A stretch of DNA of 64,000 nucleotides from Micrococcus sp. EYE_212 (GCF_023147585.1 NZ_JAHXOZ010000005.1:62001-126000), one strand, 5' to 3'. Positions 9,755 to 28,078 are shown, numbered from the stretch's first letter. Translations and numbers: made by a program. The notes: generated from the sequence alone by a model not told the origin.

Positions 9755-9888
9755 CGACGCAGCTCTCCCCCGCGCTCGGCACGGCGGATGCGGCGGGCCC
9801 GCTCGATCTCGGGGCGGAAGGTGCGCAGGCCCCAGACGACGGCGGCCACGACGGCCAGGACGACGAGGAGGGTGATGAGGAGGTCCAT
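9751..9888 (-). CDS. 45-residue single-span membrane protein
   Basis: Small protein beginning MDLLITLLVVLAVVAAVVWG, one membrane helix at about residues 3-20, followed by a basic cytoplasmic stretch (RTFRPEIERARRIRRAERGG). I do not recognise a family. I chose ATG at 9888 because a TATGGT hexamer ends 6 bases upstream and no Shine-Dalgarno site fits, which suggests a leaderless mRNA. An earlier in-frame start at 9936 would add unlikely Gly/Pro-rich residues. Overlaps the DUF3817 gene by ATGA, so both form one unit. Confidence 0.65.
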   Translation of the reverse strand: MDLLITLLVVLAVVAAVVWGLRTFRPEIERARRIRRAERGGELRR

Positions 9889-9894
9889 GCCCCC

Positions 9895-9900
9895 ACCATA
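9895..9900 (-). promoter_or_regulatory. -10 box of leaderless gene at 9888
   Basis: TATGGT on the minus strand, then 6 bases (GGGGGC), then ATG. One of 16 starts in the window with this layout. Confidence 0.5.
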
Positions 9901-9970
9901 GCCGGGCGTCGGAGGCCCTCCACGACGCCCGGCCACCGGACGCGACTCCGGCCTCGCCGCGCGGGGACGC

Positions 9971-10010
9971 GCGAGGGCCCCCTCACCCGTACGGGTGAGG
10001 GGGCCCTCGC
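9971..10010 (-). terminator. tuf terminator
   Basis: A perfect 40-base palindrome (20-bp arms, hairpin loop formed by the centre), 32 bases after the tuf stop codon. Works in either direction; the T-poor tail is usual for this GC-rich genome. Confidence 0.85.
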
Positions 10011-10041
10011 CTGGCCGCCCGCTCAGTGAGCGGACGTCAGA

Positions 10042-11232
10042 TCACGCGGTGATCTTGGTGACGCGGCCGGAGCCCACGGTGCGGCCACCCTCACGGATGG
10101 CGAAGCCGAGGCCCTCCTCCATGGCGATCGGCTGGATCAGCTCGACCGACATCTCGGTGGTGTCGCCGGGCATGACCATCTCGGTGCCCTCGGGCAGCGT
10201 GATGACGCCGGTGACGTCGGTGGTGCGGAAGTAGAACTGCGGGCGGTAGTTCGAGTAGAACGGGTTGTGACGGCCACCCTCGTCCTTGGACAGGATGTAG
10301 ACGTTCGCCTCGAAGTTGGTGTGCGGGGTGATGGAGCCCGGCTTCACCACGACCTGGCCGCGCTCGACGTCGTCGCGCTTCAGGCCGCGGAGCAGCAGAC
10401 CGCAGTTCTCGCCGGCCCAGGCCTCGTCGAGCTGCTTGTGGAACATCTCAATGCCGGTGACGGTGGTCTTCTGCACGGGGCGGATGCCCACGATCTCCAC
10501 GTCCGAGTTGATGGCCAGGGTGCCACGCTCGGCGCGGCCGGTCACCACGGTGCCACGGCCGGTGATGGTGAAGACGTCCTCGATGGGCATGAGGAACGGC
10601 TTGTCCTTGTCGCGGACCGGATCCGGGATGAAGTCATCCACGGCGTCCATGAGCTCCTCGACGGTCTTGACCCACTTCTCGTCGCCCTCCAGGGCCTTGA
10701 GGCCGGAGGTGCGGATGACGGGAGCGTCGTCGCCGTCGAACTCCTGGGAGGACAGCAGCTCGCGGACCTCCATCTCGACGAGCTCGAGGAGCTCCTCGTC
10801 CTCGACCATGTCCGACTTGTTCAGGGCCACGAGCAGGGCCGGCACGCCGACCTGGCGGGCGAGCAGCACGTGCTCGCGCGTCTGGGCCATGGGGCCGTCG
10901 GTGGCGGCGACCACGAGGATCGCGCCGTCCATCTGCGCCGCGCCGGTGATCATGTTCTTGATGTAGTCGGCGTGACCGGGGGCGTCGACGTGCGCGTAGT
11001 GGCGCTTGTCGGTCTGGTACTCCACGTGGGAGATGTTGATCGTGATGCCGCGCTGACGCTCCTCGGGGGCCGAGTCGATCGTCGCGAAGTCACGTGCCTC
11101 GTTCAGGTCCGGGTACTTGTCGTACAGGACCTTCGAGATGGCGGCGGTCAGCGTGGTCTTGCCGTGGTCAACGTGGCCGATGGTGCCGATGTTGACGTGC
11201 GGCTTGGTCCGCTCGAACTTTGCCTTTGCCAC
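10042..11232 (-). CDS. tuf: Elongation factor Tu
   Basis: EF-Tu is the GTPase that carries aminoacyl-tRNA to the ribosome. 396 residues, the usual length. G1 GHVDHGKTT near residues 18-26, switch II with [15 protein letters not shown] (G4) and the domain 2-3 sequence through the C-terminal RVTKITA are all intact. GTG start at 11232 with a strong AGGAGGA (11237-11243) four bases upstream. Last gene of the str operon; a hairpin between fusA and tuf, plus a possible -10, suggest tuf may also be transcribed alone. Confidence 0.98.
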   Translation of the reverse strand: MAKAKFERTKPHVNIGTIGHVDHGKTTLTAAISKVLYDKYPDLNEARDFATIDSAPEERQRGITINISHVEYQTDKRHYAHVDAPGHADYIKNMITGAAQMDGAILVVAATDGPMAQTREHVLLARQVGVPALLVALNKSDMVEDEELLELVEMEVRELLSSQEFDGDDAPVIRTSGLKALEGDEKWVKTVEELMDAVDDFIPDPVRDKDKPFLMPIEDVFTITGRGTVVTGRAERGTLAINSDVEIVGIRPVQKTTVTGIEMFHKQLDEAWAGENCGLLLRGLKRDDVERGQVVVKPGSITPHTNFEANVYILSKDEGGRHNPFYSNYRPQFYFRTTDVTGVITLPEGTEMVMPGDTTEMSVELIQPIAMEEGLGFAIREGGRTVGSGRVTKITA

Positions 11233-11306
11233 TAGTTCCTCCTAAGAACTGGTTCATCGTCAGAAGACGGTTCAGCCGCGCGTGAGACGTGCTGACAACT
11301 CGACTG

Positions 11307-11312
11307 AGTCTA
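11307..11312 (-). promoter_or_regulatory. Possible internal -10 for tuf
   Basis: TAGACT on the minus strand, 75 bases before the tuf start, but no recognisable -35 at 17-19 bases. A separate tuf promoter is known in some bacteria; here it is only a candidate. Confidence 0.35.
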
Positions 11313-11363
11313 CTGGGATGGTGCGGGGTTGGGGAAATCCCGGCCGGTCGTCCCGTCCGGGGC

Positions 11364-11399
11364 GCCCCGCCCGGGGACCTCTCGGTCGCCGGGCGGGGC
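11364..11399 (-). terminator. Hairpin between fusA and tuf
   Basis: 11-bp GC-only stem (11364-11374 with 11389-11399) and a 14-base loop, 27 bases after the fusA stop. Likely a partial terminator or RNA-processing site. Confidence 0.55.
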
Positions 11400-11426
11400 A
11401 TGCCGTTCAGCGAGTGGGGCTGCTGG

Positions 11427-13541
<2,115 letters not shown>

Positions 13542-13623
13542 GGTGTCTCCCTTGCTCGGGTGGTGTTGGGGGCTCGAGGGATGGGTTCGGATGGGACGTC
13601 GAGCCCGGGGGCCGACGGCCTGC

Positions 13624-13656
13624 GGCCCGGGGTGCGCGCGTCACGCACCCCGGGCC
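13624..13656 (-). terminator. Hairpin between rpsG and fusA
   Basis: Perfect 13-bp stem (13624-13636 with 13644-13656), 7-base loop, only 7 bases after the rpsG stop. Without a U tract it is more likely an attenuator or mRNA-stability element than a full stop, since fusA and tuf lie beyond. Confidence 0.6.
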
Positions 13657-13663
13657 GGGGGGA

Positions 13664-14134
13664 TCACCAGCGGTAGTGGGCGAAGGCCTTGTTGGCCTCG
13701 GCCATCTTGTGGGTGTCCTCGCGGCGCTTGACCGCACCGCCCAGACCGTTCGAGGCGTCCAGGATCTCGTTCATCAGACGCTCGGTCATGGTCTTCTCGC
13801 GGCGGGCCTTCGCGAAGCCCACGAGCCAGCGCAGGGCCAGCGCCGTGGAACGCCCCGGCTTGACCTCGACGGGCACCTGGTAGGTGGCGCCGCCGACGCG
13901 GCGGGAGCGGACCTCGAGGGCCGGCTTGATGTTGTCCATGGCCTTCTTGAGCGTGGCCACGGGATCGGCGCCGTTCTTGGCGCGGGCACCCTCGAGCGCG
14001 CCGTACACGATGCGCTCTGCGGTGGACTTCTTGCCGTCGATGAGCACCTTGTTGATCAGCTGCGTGACCAGGGGGGAGCCGTAGACGGGATCGACGACGA
14101 GGGGGCGCTTCGGCGCGGGACCCTTACGAGGCAT
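13664..14134 (-). CDS. rpsG: 30S ribosomal protein S7
   Basis: S7 nucleates assembly of the 30S head and touches the E-site tRNA. 156 residues, the common bacterial length: [36 protein letters not shown], and the end [43 protein letters not shown] at 14134 overlaps the rpsL TAA by one base (TAATG), which keeps S12 and S7 translation coupled. Confidence 0.98.
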   Translation of the reverse strand: MPRKGPAPKRPLVVDPVYGSPLVTQLINKVLIDGKKSTAERIVYGALEGARAKNGADPVATLKKAMDNIKPALEVRSRRVGGATYQVPVEVKPGRSTALALRWLVGFAKARREKTMTERLMNEILDASNGLGGAVKRREDTHKMAEANKAFAHYRW

Positions 14135-14508
14135 TACTTCTTCTCCTTCTTGGCGCCGTAGCGGGAGCGGGCCTGGCCGCGGTTCTTGACGCCCTGGGTG
14201 TCCAGCGCGCCGCGCACGATCTTGTAGCGCACGCCGGGGAGGTCCTTCACACGACCGCCGCGGACGAGCACGATCGAGTGCTCCTGCAGGTTGTGGCCCT
14301 CGCCCGGGATGTAGGCCGTGACCTCGACGCCGCCGTTGAGGCGGACGCGGGCGACCTTGCGCAGGGCGGAGTTCGGCTTCTTGGGGGTCGTGGTGTACAC
14401 ACGGGTGCACACGCCACGACGCATCGGGTTCCCCTGCAGCGCAGGGGCCTTGGTCTTGACGACCTTCGGTGAGCGGCCCTTGCGGACCAGCTGCTGAATC
14501 GTAGGCAC
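14134..14508 (-). CDS. rpsL: 30S ribosomal protein S12
   Basis: S12 is at the decoding centre and is the classical streptomycin-resistance protein. 124 residues: [25 protein letters not shown] with the wild-type Lys at position 43, and [18 protein letters not shown] with the second resistance site (VKDLPG, Lys near 88) also wild type. So the sequence predicts a streptomycin-sensitive ribosome at these positions. First gene of the str operon, preceded by a leader of about 200 bases. Confidence 0.98.
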   Translation of the reverse strand: MPTIQQLVRKGRSPKVVKTKAPALQGNPMRRGVCTRVYTTTPKKPNSALRKVARVRLNGGVEVTAYIPGEGHNLQEHSIVLVRGGRVKDLPGVRYKIVRGALDTQGVKNRGQARSRYGAKKEKK

Positions 14509-14717
14509 TCTTCAGTCTTCCTGTTCGGTGATCGCTGACGTGATCCGCCGGCTGGCCCGTGGCGGGCGCCGGCTCTGCTCGTTCCTCGGCTCTGCCTCTC
14601 CTGTGGGGGCGTGCTTCGAGCAAACGTCCGCAGGCGTGCAAAAGTGTGGCATCTGTCGCGCAAGAACCCCGCGACCGGACCGAGTCCACTGTGCCACACG
14701 AAAAACAATCGTCCACC

Positions 14718-14746
14718 AGGCTACCACGCCGCCTCGCACCGACCAA
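14718..14746 (-). promoter_or_regulatory. str operon promoter
   Basis: Minus-strand -35 TTGGTC (14741-14746), 17-base spacer, -10 TAGCCT (14718-14723). Transcription would start near 14711. Confidence 0.55.
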
Positions 14747-14818
14747 CCAGGGGTGCTGCCCGCCCCGGGCCCGGGGCCGATCCCGGGACGGACCCGGGAC
14801 GCTCCGGGGCCTCCTGCG

Positions 14819-14824
14819 TAGACT
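14819..14824 (+). promoter_or_regulatory. -10 box of leaderless FemX-like gene
   Basis: TAGACT, then 7 bases, then GTG at 14832. No Shine-Dalgarno site upstream of the start. Confidence 0.6.
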
Positions 14825-14831
14825 GATCGCC

Positions 14832-16010
14832 GTGATGTCACAACCAGCCTCCGCCTCGAATCCCCCCTCCTCCGCGCCCGGCGCCCCCCTCACGGTGCGC
14901 GCGATCACGGCCGCCGAGCACACCGAGTTCCTGGCCCGGCATCCCCTCACCTCCTTCCTCCAGAACCCGAGCTGGGCGAAGGTGAAATCCGAGTGGCGCG
15001 CCCAGTCGCTGGGCATCCACCGCGGCGACGAGCTGGTGGGCGCGGCGCTCGTGCTCGGCCGACCCCTGCCGGTCCCCTCGCGCGTCCCCGTGCTGGGGCG
15101 CGCGTTCCTCGCCTACGTGGCAGACGGCCCCGTGCTGGACGAGGGCGTCGAGCTCGTCGACGCGCTCACCCCGCTCGTGGCCGAGCTGAAGTCCCAGGGC
15201 GCCTTCCTGGTGCGCGTCGGCCCGCCCGGCGTCGTGCGCCGCTGGGAGGCGGACGTGGTGCGCAAGGCGCTCCCGGACCCCGAGTCCTCGATGCTCACGG
15301 ACCTGCCCTGCGAGGTCTCCGAGGACGCCCTGCGCACCCAGCAGTCCCTGCGCGAGGCGGGTTGGAAGGAGCCGGAGGTCAGCGCCGACTTCGCCGCCGG
15401 CCAGCCCATGTTCCAGGCCCGCATCCCGCTCGAGGGACTGGACGTGGACGGCTGGCTGGCCCGGATGAGCGGGTCGAGCCGCAAGCGCACCCGCCGCTCC
15501 ACGCGCAACGACCTGGACGTCGTGACCGCCGGCCCCGAGCGCCTCGACGACTGGGACCGCCTCAACGACGAGACCGCGGAGCGCGACAAGTTCACGGGCC
15601 GCCCGCAGGACTACTTCGCCAAGATCATCCAGAACCTCGGCTCCTCGCCGATCGCGGACGTGACCTTCTTCCTCGCCGAGCACGAGGGCGAGCCGGTCGC
15701 GGCGGCGTTCCACTTCCAGCAGGGCCAGATGGCGTGGCGCCCCTACAGCGCCTCATCCCAGCGCGAGCGGCAGCGGGACGCCCCGCGCCTGCTGCAGCTG
15801 AAGCAGGTCGAGGCCGCCATCGAGGCGGGCTGCCTGTGGCTGGACCTGGGCGGCGTGAGCGGCTCGGTGGACCAGGAGCACAAGCTCTCCGGGCTCACGG
15901 AGTTCAAGACGACGCAGGGCGCCGACATCGTGCAGACCCTCGGGGAGTGGGACCTGCCGCTGAACCGCCCGCTCGCGAAGGCCTTCGACGTGTACATGTC
16001 CCGCCGCTGA
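14832..16010 (+). CDS. FemX-like peptidoglycan bridge aminoacyltransferase
   Basis: 392 residues of the FemAB family, GNAT-fold enzymes that add amino acids from aminoacyl-tRNA to lipid II stem peptides. N-terminal domain about residues 20-170 ([15 protein letters not shown], start of the FemAB fold); second domain about 190-385 with the family-type [20 protein letters not shown] and [25 protein letters not shown] segments. No signal peptide, so cytoplasmic. GTG at 14832 is chosen because the TAGACT -10 lies 7 bases upstream; ATG at 14835 directly follows and gives the same protein minus one residue. Which residue it adds cannot be told. Divergent from the str operon and convergent with rpoC. 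Confidence 0.8.
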   Translation: MMSQPASASNPPSSAPGAPLTVRAITAAEHTEFLARHPLTSFLQNPSWAKVKSEWRAQSLGIHRGDELVGAALVLGRPLPVPSRVPVLGRAFLAYVADGPVLDEGVELVDALTPLVAELKSQGAFLVRVGPPGVVRRWEADVVRKALPDPESSMLTDLPCEVSEDALRTQQSLREAGWKEPEVSADFAAGQPMFQARIPLEGLDVDGWLARMSGSSRKRTRRSTRNDLDVVTAGPERLDDWDRLNDETAERDKFTGRPQDYFAKIIQNLGSSPIADVTFFLAEHEGEPVAAAFHFQQGQMAWRPYSASSQRERQRDAPRLLQLKQVEAAIEAGCLWLDLGGVSGSVDQEHKLSGLTEFKTTQGADIVQTLGEWDLPLNRPLAKAFDVYMSRR

Positions 16011-16034
16011 CCGGACCCGCGAGGCCGCACGCGA

Positions 16035-16082
16035 GAGGGCCCGCCCCTCCCCCGCCCTCAGGCGGAGGAGGGACGGGCCCTC
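16035..16082. terminator. Bidirectional terminator between FemX-like gene and rpoC
   Basis: Long imperfect hairpin with about 19 paired bases in three blocks (agggcccg, ccctcc, ccgcc and their complements) and a CTCA loop at 16057-16060. It serves both convergent genes. Confidence 0.8.
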
Positions 16083-16131
16083 GTCGCATCCGGGACCGGG
16101 CGGACCGCCGCAGCGGCCCGCCCGGAGCGGA

Positions 16132-20043
<3,912 letters not shown>

Positions 20044-20110
20044 GCTCCGGTGAACTCCTTGGTTCGGTGGTTCTCAGTAGACGTCTGGTGGGATGCGGGA
20101 GTCAGCGGGA

Positions 20111-23614
<3,504 letters not shown>

Positions 23615-23776
23615 GTAGGATCCTTCCACAGGCCTTCTGGGGTTCCGTTCGCTCCCCGTGCGCATGATGCGGACGGTGCGGGCCCACCGCTATATGAAGG
23701 CCACACGTCACCGTGCGGGCCGTCGGCGGTCAGGCCGTCCTCCAGGCAGCACGGAACAGGGGAGATGCAAAGATCC

Positions 23777-23805
23777 ATCCTAACCCCGGGGTCCAGTCCT
23801 GTCCA
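23777..23805 (-). promoter_or_regulatory. rpoBC promoter
   Basis: Minus-strand -35 TGGACA (23800-23805), 17-base spacer, -10 TAGGAT (23777-23782). One of the best two-box promoters in the window; it lies just beyond the rplL terminator, so rpoBC can be read independently of rplJL. Confidence 0.75.
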
Positions 23806-23813
23806 CCCACGCA

Positions 23814-23850
23814 CGAGACCCCCGTCGCGCGATGTGCGACGGGGGTCTCG
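23814..23850 (-). terminator. rplL terminator
   Basis: 15-bp stem (23814-23828 with 23836-23850) and a 7-base loop, 37 bases after the rplL stop. Perfect pairing. Confidence 0.8.
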
Positions 23851-23886
23851 GGGTGAAGCGGTGAGATGCGGCTCAGGCCGCGATCA

Positions 23887-24270
23887 TCACTTGAGGGTGA
23901 CGGTGGCGCCGGCGCCCTCGAGCTGCTCCTTGGCCTTCTCGGCGGTCTCCTTGTTGACGCCCTCGAGGACCGGCTTGGGGGCGCCGTCGACGAGGTCCTT
24001 GGCCTCCTTCAGGCCGAGGGAGGTGAGGGCGCGCACCTCCTTGATGACGCCGATCTTCTTGTCGCCGGCGGCCTCGAGGATGACGTCGAACTCGTCCTTC
24101 TCCTCGGCGGCCTCGGCGGCGGGGGCACCGGCGCCGGCGGCGGCCATCGCCACGGGGGCGGCGGCGGTGACGTCGAACTTCTCCTCGAACGCCTTGATGA
24201 ACTCGGACAGCTCGATGAGGGTCAGCTCCTCGAACGCGGCGAGCAGCTCTTCGGTGGTCAGCTTGGCCAT
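23887..24270 (-). CDS. rplL: 50S ribosomal protein L7/L12
   Basis: L12 forms the mobile stalk that recruits translation GTPases. 127 residues. The N-terminal dimerisation helix ([21 protein letters not shown]) is followed by an Ala-rich hinge near residues 37-55 and the globular C-terminal domain ([21 protein letters not shown] ... [15 protein letters not shown]). ATG at 24270, 69 bases after rplJ. Confidence 0.98.
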   Translation of the reverse strand: MAKLTTEELLAAFEELTLIELSEFIKAFEEKFDVTAAAPVAMAAAGAGAPAAEAAEEKDEFDVILEAAGDKKIGVIKEVRALTSLGLKEAKDLVDGAPKPVLEGVNKETAEKAKEQLEGAGATVTLK

Positions 24271-24339
24271 GATGGCTCCTTTACGTGTACGTCTTGACTA
24301 CGTGTGAAGTGGTGGGCCGTGCAGCCCGGGGTGGACTGC

Positions 24340-24861
24340 TCAGGCAGCCTGGTCCTGCTGGGCTCGCAGCGCCTCGACCGTGCGGGCGGTCTTGGACAGC
24401 GGAGCCTGGAACAGGGCGGCAGCCTTGGACATGCTGCCCTTCATCGCGCCGGCGAACTTCGCCAGCAGCACCTCGCGGGACTCGAGGTCCGCGAGCTTCT
24501 TGATGCCGGCCTCGTCCAGGGGCTGGCCATCCATGAAGCCGCCCTTGAGGACGAGCTTCTCGTGATCCTTGGCGAAGTCACGCAGGGCCTTCGCGACGTT
24601 GACCGGGTCTCCGGTCACGAACGCGATCGCGGTGGGACCGGCGAGGTGGGCCTCGAGGCCCTCCATGCCGGCTTCCTTGGCCGCGATCTCGGCCAGCGTG
24701 TTCTTCGCCACGGCGTAGGTCGCATCCTGACGGATGGAGTCACGGAGCTGCTTGAGCTCGGACACCGTCAGGCCACGGTATTCCGTCAGAACAGCGGCGT
24801 TGGACTCACGGAACAGGTCCGTGAGCTCCGCCACCGCCGACTCCTTCGCGGACGTCGCCAT
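24340..24861 (-). CDS. rplJ: 50S ribosomal protein L10
   Basis: L10 anchors L12 dimers on the 50S stalk; in other bacteria the L10-L12 complex represses translation from the rplJ leader. 173 residues: [35 protein letters not shown] and KNTLAEIAA at the N-terminus, C-terminal helix for L12 binding ending [16 protein letters not shown] at 24861; earlier in-frame starts would translate the leader. The 210-base leader with a stable hairpin is consistent with autogenous control. Confidence 0.97.
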   Translation of the reverse strand: MATSAKESAVAELTDLFRESNAAVLTEYRGLTVSELKQLRDSIRQDATYAVAKNTLAEIAAKEAGMEGLEAHLAGPTAIAFVTGDPVNVAKALRDFAKDHEKLVLKGGFMDGQPLDEAGIKKLADLESREVLLAKFAGAMKGSMSKAAALFQAPLSKTARTVEALRAQQDQAA

Positions 24862-24912
24862 GGCACTCCTCTCGATGATCGTGGGGACCGCCTGAGCCCC
24901 GGACAACGAGAA

Positions 24913-24938
24913 ACGCCCCGTGCGGGTGCACGGGGCGT
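24913..24938 (-). promoter_or_regulatory. rplJ leader hairpin (possible L10 leader element)
   Basis: Perfect 11-bp stem (24913-24923 with 24928-24938), 4-base loop, about 55 bases before rplJ. Position and the long leader fit an L10-leader regulatory RNA, but I cannot match the full consensus by eye. Confidence 0.5.
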
Positions 24939-25078
24939 GGCGACACGGGACGGATCGGGCCTGACGGCCGTCGTCCTGGGACGGAGCTCTGCTGCACCTG
25001 CGCGGGCCGCCTCCGTTGCGGAGGTCCTTCGGTGATGGCGGCATGCCGACATCACGACCGGCGGTCTTCGGTCCGTCA

Positions 25079-25107
25079 AGACTACCCGGCCCCTCCCCCG
25101 GCCGCAA
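25079..25107 (-). promoter_or_regulatory. rplJL promoter
   Basis: Minus-strand -35 TTGCGG (25102-25107), 17-base spacer, -10 TAGTCT (25079-25084). Leader to rplJ about 210 bases. Confidence 0.7.
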
Positions 25108-25124
25108 GTCGGCGGCTCCGTGGG

Positions 25125-25168
25125 ACGACGACGGCCGGCCGCCCGTGAGGGCGACCGGCCGTCGTCGT
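25125..25168 (-). terminator. rplA terminator
   Basis: Outer 14-bp stem (25125-25138 with 25155-25168) plus an inner CGCCC/GGGCG stem and GTGA loop, 29 bases after rplA. Separates rplKA from rplJL. Confidence 0.85.
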
Positions 25169-25196
25169 GTGCGGACCCGCGGGCCCGCCCCCGGGA

Positions 25197-25904
25197 TCAG
25201 GCCTGCTCGAACTCGACCGTGGTCACGTTCGGGTCCATCTGGACGCCGGGGCCGAAGGTGGTGGCCACGGTCGCCTTGGAGATGTAGCGGCCCTTCGAGG
25301 AGGACGGCTTCAGGCGGAGGATCTCCTCCAGGGCGGCGGCGTAGTTCTCCACGAGGGCCTTCTCCTCGAAGGAGGTGCGGCCGATGATGAAGTGGAGGTT
25401 GGCGTGCTTGTCGACGCGGAAGTCGATCTTGCCGCCCTTGATGTCGGACACGGCCTTGGCCACGTCCGGGGTCACGGTGCCGGTCTTGGGGTTCGGCATC
25501 AGGTTGCGGGGGCCGAGGACCTTGCCGAGGCGGCCGACCTTGCCCATGAGCTCCGGGGAGGCCACGGCGGCGTCGAAGTCCACCCAGCCCTCGGAGATCT
25601 TGGCGATCAGGTCGTCGTCGCCGACGACGTCGGCGCCGGCGGCGCGGGCGGCCTCGGCGCGCTCACCGGTGGCGAACACGACGACGCGGGCGGTCTTGCC
25701 GGTGCCGTGGGGCAGGCTCACGGAGCCGCGGACCATCTGGTCGGCCTTGCGGGGGTCGACGGACAGGCGGAGGGCGACCTCCACCGTGGCGTCGGACGCG
25801 GAGGGGTTGGTCTCCTTGGCGAGGGCGATCGCCTTGGCGGGAGCGTAGATCTCCTCGCCGATCGCGGCCTTGGCCGCCTTGTATGCCTTGCTGCGCTGTG
25901 CCAT
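25197..25904 (-). CDS. rplA: 50S ribosomal protein L1
   Basis: L1 forms the mobile stalk at the E site and can repress the rplKA mRNA. 235 residues. [41 protein letters not shown], and the L1 signature region [22 protein letters not shown] are intact. ATG at 25904, 82 bases after rplK. Confidence 0.98.
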   Translation of the reverse strand: MAQRSKAYKAAKAAIGEEIYAPAKAIALAKETNPSASDATVEVALRLSVDPRKADQMVRGSVSLPHGTGKTARVVVFATGERAEAARAAGADVVGDDDLIAKISEGWVDFDAAVASPELMGKVGRLGKVLGPRNLMPNPKTGTVTPDVAKAVSDIKGGKIDFRVDKHANLHFIIGRTSFEEKALVENYAAALEEILRLKPSSSKGRYISKATVATTFGPGVQMDPNVTTVEFEQA

Positions 25905-25986
25905 CTGCGTGCTTCTCCTTGTGCAGTCGTGGTCTGTCGGGCCGCGCTCGGCCCTGCCACTGAGGGGGTGATGAGGGGGGAGGGCG

Positions 25987-26418
25987 TCAGCCCTCGACGG
26001 TGATGCCCATCGAACGGGCGGTGCCCGCGATGATCTTGGCGGCGGCCTTCACGTCGTTGGCGTTCAGGTCCTCCATCTTGGTGGTGGCGATCTCCTCGCA
26101 CTGGGCCTGGGTCAGCTTGCCGACCTTGTCCGTGTGCGGGGTGGAGGAGCCCTTCTGGACGCCCGCGGCCTTCTTGATGAGCTCGGCGGCCGGCGGGGTC
26201 TTGGTGATGAACGTGAACGAGCGGTCCTCGTACACGGTGATCTCCACCGGCACCACGTTGCCGCGCTGCGACTCGGTGGCGGCGTTGTAGGCCTTGCAGA
26301 ACTCCATGATGTTCACGCCGTGCTGGCCCAGGGCGGGGCCGATGGGCGGAGCCGGGTTGGCGGCGCCGGCCTGGATCTGAAGCTTGATCAGACCGGAGAC
26401 CTTCTTCTTGGGAGCCAT
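25987..26418 (-). CDS. rplK: 50S ribosomal protein L11
   Basis: L11 binds the GTPase-associated rRNA and is the thiostrepton target region and RelA partner. 143 residues: [43 protein letters not shown] (Pro-rich N-domain) and the C-terminal rRNA-binding domain ending [14 protein letters not shown], with the L11 signature. ATG at 26418 follows AGAAGGA by 6 bases. Confidence 0.98.
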
Positions 26419-26445
26419 GAGTGGATCCTTCTCTCACTTCGGGGA

Positions 26446-26471
26446 CCCACGGCGCAGGAGCGCACCGTGGG
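26446..26471 (-). promoter_or_regulatory. Hairpin between nusG and rplK
   Basis: CCCACGG (26446-26452) pairs with CCGTGGG (26465-26471), extended by a CGC/GCG block with a small bulge. Roughly 30 bases before rplK. Could be an L1 target or an attenuator. Confidence 0.4.
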
Positions 26472-26551
26472 AGTGTGGCCGCCGTGGCGCGGCGGCCGGT
26501 GCCGCCCCCGGGCCGGCAGGCGGCCGGCTCGGGGCGGAAGCGGGGGTGTCC

Positions 26552-27448
26552 TCAGATGACCTTGGTCACCTGGCTGAAGGACAGGGTCACGGGGGTCTCG
26601 CGCTCGAAGATCGAGACGAGGACCACCAGCTGCTGGGACTCCGGCTTGATCTCGGAGATCGTCGCCGGGAGGGTCTCGAACGGGCCGTCATCGACGGTCA
26701 CGGACTCGCCCACCTCGAAGTCCACGTGGACGGCGGGGGCGGTGGAGGGGAGGTCGGACGCCGGGACGGCCAGGCCGGCCTTCTCCGCGGCGCGCGTGGC
26801 CTCCTGGATCACGGACGGGGCCAGCATGTCGTAGACCTCGGTGAGGGTCAGCGGCTGCGGGGAGTGCGCGTCGTTGCCCACGAACCCGGTGACGCCGGGG
26901 GTGTGGCGCACGACGCCCCACGAGGCGTCGTCGAGGTCCATGCGGACGAGGACGTAGCCCGGGATGCGCACGCGCGAGACGATCTTGCGCGTGGTGTTCT
27001 TGATCTCCACGACCTCCTCCATGGGGACCTCGATCTCGTAGATCGCGTCCTCCATGTCCTGGGTCTGGATGCGCGTCTCGAGGTTGGTCTTCACGCGCTT
27101 CTCATAGCCGGCGTAGGTGTGCACCACGTACCAGTCGCCGGGCTGGCGGCGCAGGCGGGTGCGCAGCTCCTCGGCGGGGTCGACGACGGGCTCCTCCTCG
27201 GCAGGGGCGGCGTCCTCAGCAGGAGCGGTCTCCGCGGCCTGGGCGTCGGCGTCCTCCGTGGGGGCGGCCTCGACGTCGACGTCGGCGGCGGAATCGGCGG
27301 CCAGGTCGGCCTCCTGCACGGCGGCCTCGGCGGCCTCGCCCGGCACGGCCTCGTCCGTCTCGGGCTCGACGACGCCCTCTGCGGCGGCGGTCTCCTCGAC
27401 GGAGACGGAGTCCTCGGGGGACTGACGATCCATTTCCTGCTCGGACAC
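26552..27448 (-). CDS. nusG: Transcription termination/antitermination factor NusG
   Basis: NusG binds RNA polymerase and links it to Rho or the ribosome. 298 residues: an acidic Glu/Ala-rich N-terminal extension of about 110 residues, then the NGN domain ([23 protein letters not shown]) and a C-terminal KOW domain ([21 protein letters not shown]). The long extension is typical of actinobacterial NusG. GTG at 27448 is preferred because GCAGGAAG lies just upstream; ATG at 27433 is the alternative. Ends 133 bases before rplK and starts 111 bases after secE. Confidence 0.95.
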   Translation of the reverse strand: MSEQEMDRQSPEDSVSVEETAAAEGVVEPETDEAVPGEAAEAAVQEADLAADSAADVDVEAAPTEDADAQAAETAPAEDAAPAEEEPVVDPAEELRTRLRRQPGDWYVVHTYAGYEKRVKTNLETRIQTQDMEDAIYEIEVPMEEVVEIKNTTRKIVSRVRIPGYVLVRMDLDDASWGVVRHTPGVTGFVGNDAHSPQPLTLTEVYDMLAPSVIQEATRAAEKAGLAVPASDLPSTAPAVHVDFEVGESVTVDDGPFETLPATISEIKPESQQLVVLVSIFERETPVTLSFSQVTKVI

Positions 27449-27559
27449 GGCTTCCTGCTTTCTGCTGACGGGGGTCGGACGACCCTCCACTGACGGGGGG
27501 GCCTTGGCGTGCGGGCGTGTGGACGCCTCCTGCGCCGCGGGGCCCGGCTCGCGGTCCGC

Positions 27560-27820
27560 TCAGCGGCCGCCCGTGCCGAACGTCAGACCCGCCAGGGTGC
27601 CGAACAGCCAGTCCAGGCCCATCACCAGGAGGATCATGACCGCCACGAAGGCGAGCACCACTGCGGTCATGCGCAGCAGCTCCTCGCTCGTGGGGGTGAC
27701 CACCTTGCGGAGCTCGTCCACCACCTGGCGCAGGAACAGGGCGATCCGCGCGAAGAGCCCACGGCGCTGCCTGTCCGGCGCCGGGGTGGAGCCCCCGCCG
27801 TTCGCCGCCAACTCAGTCAC
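27560..27820 (-). CDS. secE: Preprotein translocase subunit SecE
   Basis: SecE clamps SecY in the protein-export channel. 86 residues with an N-terminal hydrophilic part and one membrane helix at about residues 52-74 ([20 protein letters not shown]), preceded by the conserved amphipathic motif [20 protein letters not shown], where the V-x-x-P-T is the SecE signature. GTG start at 27820 with GTGAGG upstream. Conserved position between tRNA-Trp and nusG. Confidence 0.96.
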   Translation of the reverse strand: MTELAANGGGSTPAPDRQRRGLFARIALFLRQVVDELRKVVTPTSEELLRMTAVVLAFVAVMILLVMGLDWLFGTLAGLTFGTGGR

Positions 27821-27861
27821 GTGGCCTCACTCAATCGGATCGCCGAAACGCTTGCACGCCT

Positions 27862-27885
27862 GTGCCGGGCACTTCAGCCCGGCAC
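27862..27885 (-). terminator. Hairpin between tRNA-Trp and secE
   Basis: 9-bp stem (27862-27870 with 27877-27885) and a 6-base loop, 4 bases beyond the tRNA end. Could end the tRNA transcript partly or guide 3' processing. Confidence 0.55.
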
Positions 27886-27889
27886 CGAG

Positions 27890-27962
27890 CAGGGCAGACA
27901 GGACTCGAACCTGCAACCTGCGGTTTTGGAGACCGCTGCGCTACCAATTGCGCCACTACCCT
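27890..27962 (-). tRNA. tRNA-Trp (CCA)
   Basis: 73-base cloverleaf on the minus strand: acceptor AGGGTAG with CTGCCCT, D arm, anticodon loop CTCCAAA giving CCA, T arm GGTTCGAGTCC and discriminator G. No encoded CCA end. Position next to secE is conserved in Actinobacteria. Confidence 0.97.
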
Positions 27963-28024
27963 AGGTGTCCGCCTGCCGACTCCCGGGCGCTCGCCCAGGA
28001 CCGTCATCGCGGTACCGAGCGTTC

Positions 28025-28054
28025 AGAATACGCCATGCCGGGCCGGGAGTCGAA
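28025..28054 (-). promoter_or_regulatory. tRNA-Trp promoter
   Basis: Minus-strand -35 TTCGAC (28049-28054), 18-base spacer, -10 TATTCT (28025-28030), about 56 bases before the tRNA. Its -35 overlaps the -35 of the divergent aspC promoter. Confidence 0.5.
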
Positions 28055-28078
28055 CCGGGGCGGCGCACTCACTACGCT
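28050..28078 (+). promoter_or_regulatory. aspC promoter
   Basis: -35 TCGAAC (28050-28055), 17-base spacer, -10 TACGCT (28073-28078). Leader about 55 bases to the start at 28141. Confidence 0.45.

Larger units (their letters stand above)
14509..14831. other. Divergent promoter region, str operon and FemX-like gene
   Basis: 323 bases, no gene. It holds the str promoter (minus) and the -10 of the leaderless FemX-like gene (plus), about 100 bases apart, and the 200-base str leader. The leader is noticeably less GC-rich around 14620-14710 than its surroundings. Confidence 0.6.

Noticed and set aside
9971-10010. 40-base perfect palindrome as an attachment or recombination site
   Set aside because: It lies directly after the tuf stop, resembles other terminators in the window, and no integrase or mobile gene is near.
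28037-28062. Minus-strand text resembling a tRNA T arm (GGTTCGACTCCCGG)
   Set aside because: The stem has a central mismatch and no anticodon or acceptor arm is present. The bases are better explained by the overlapping -35 boxes of the tRNA-Trp and aspC promoters.
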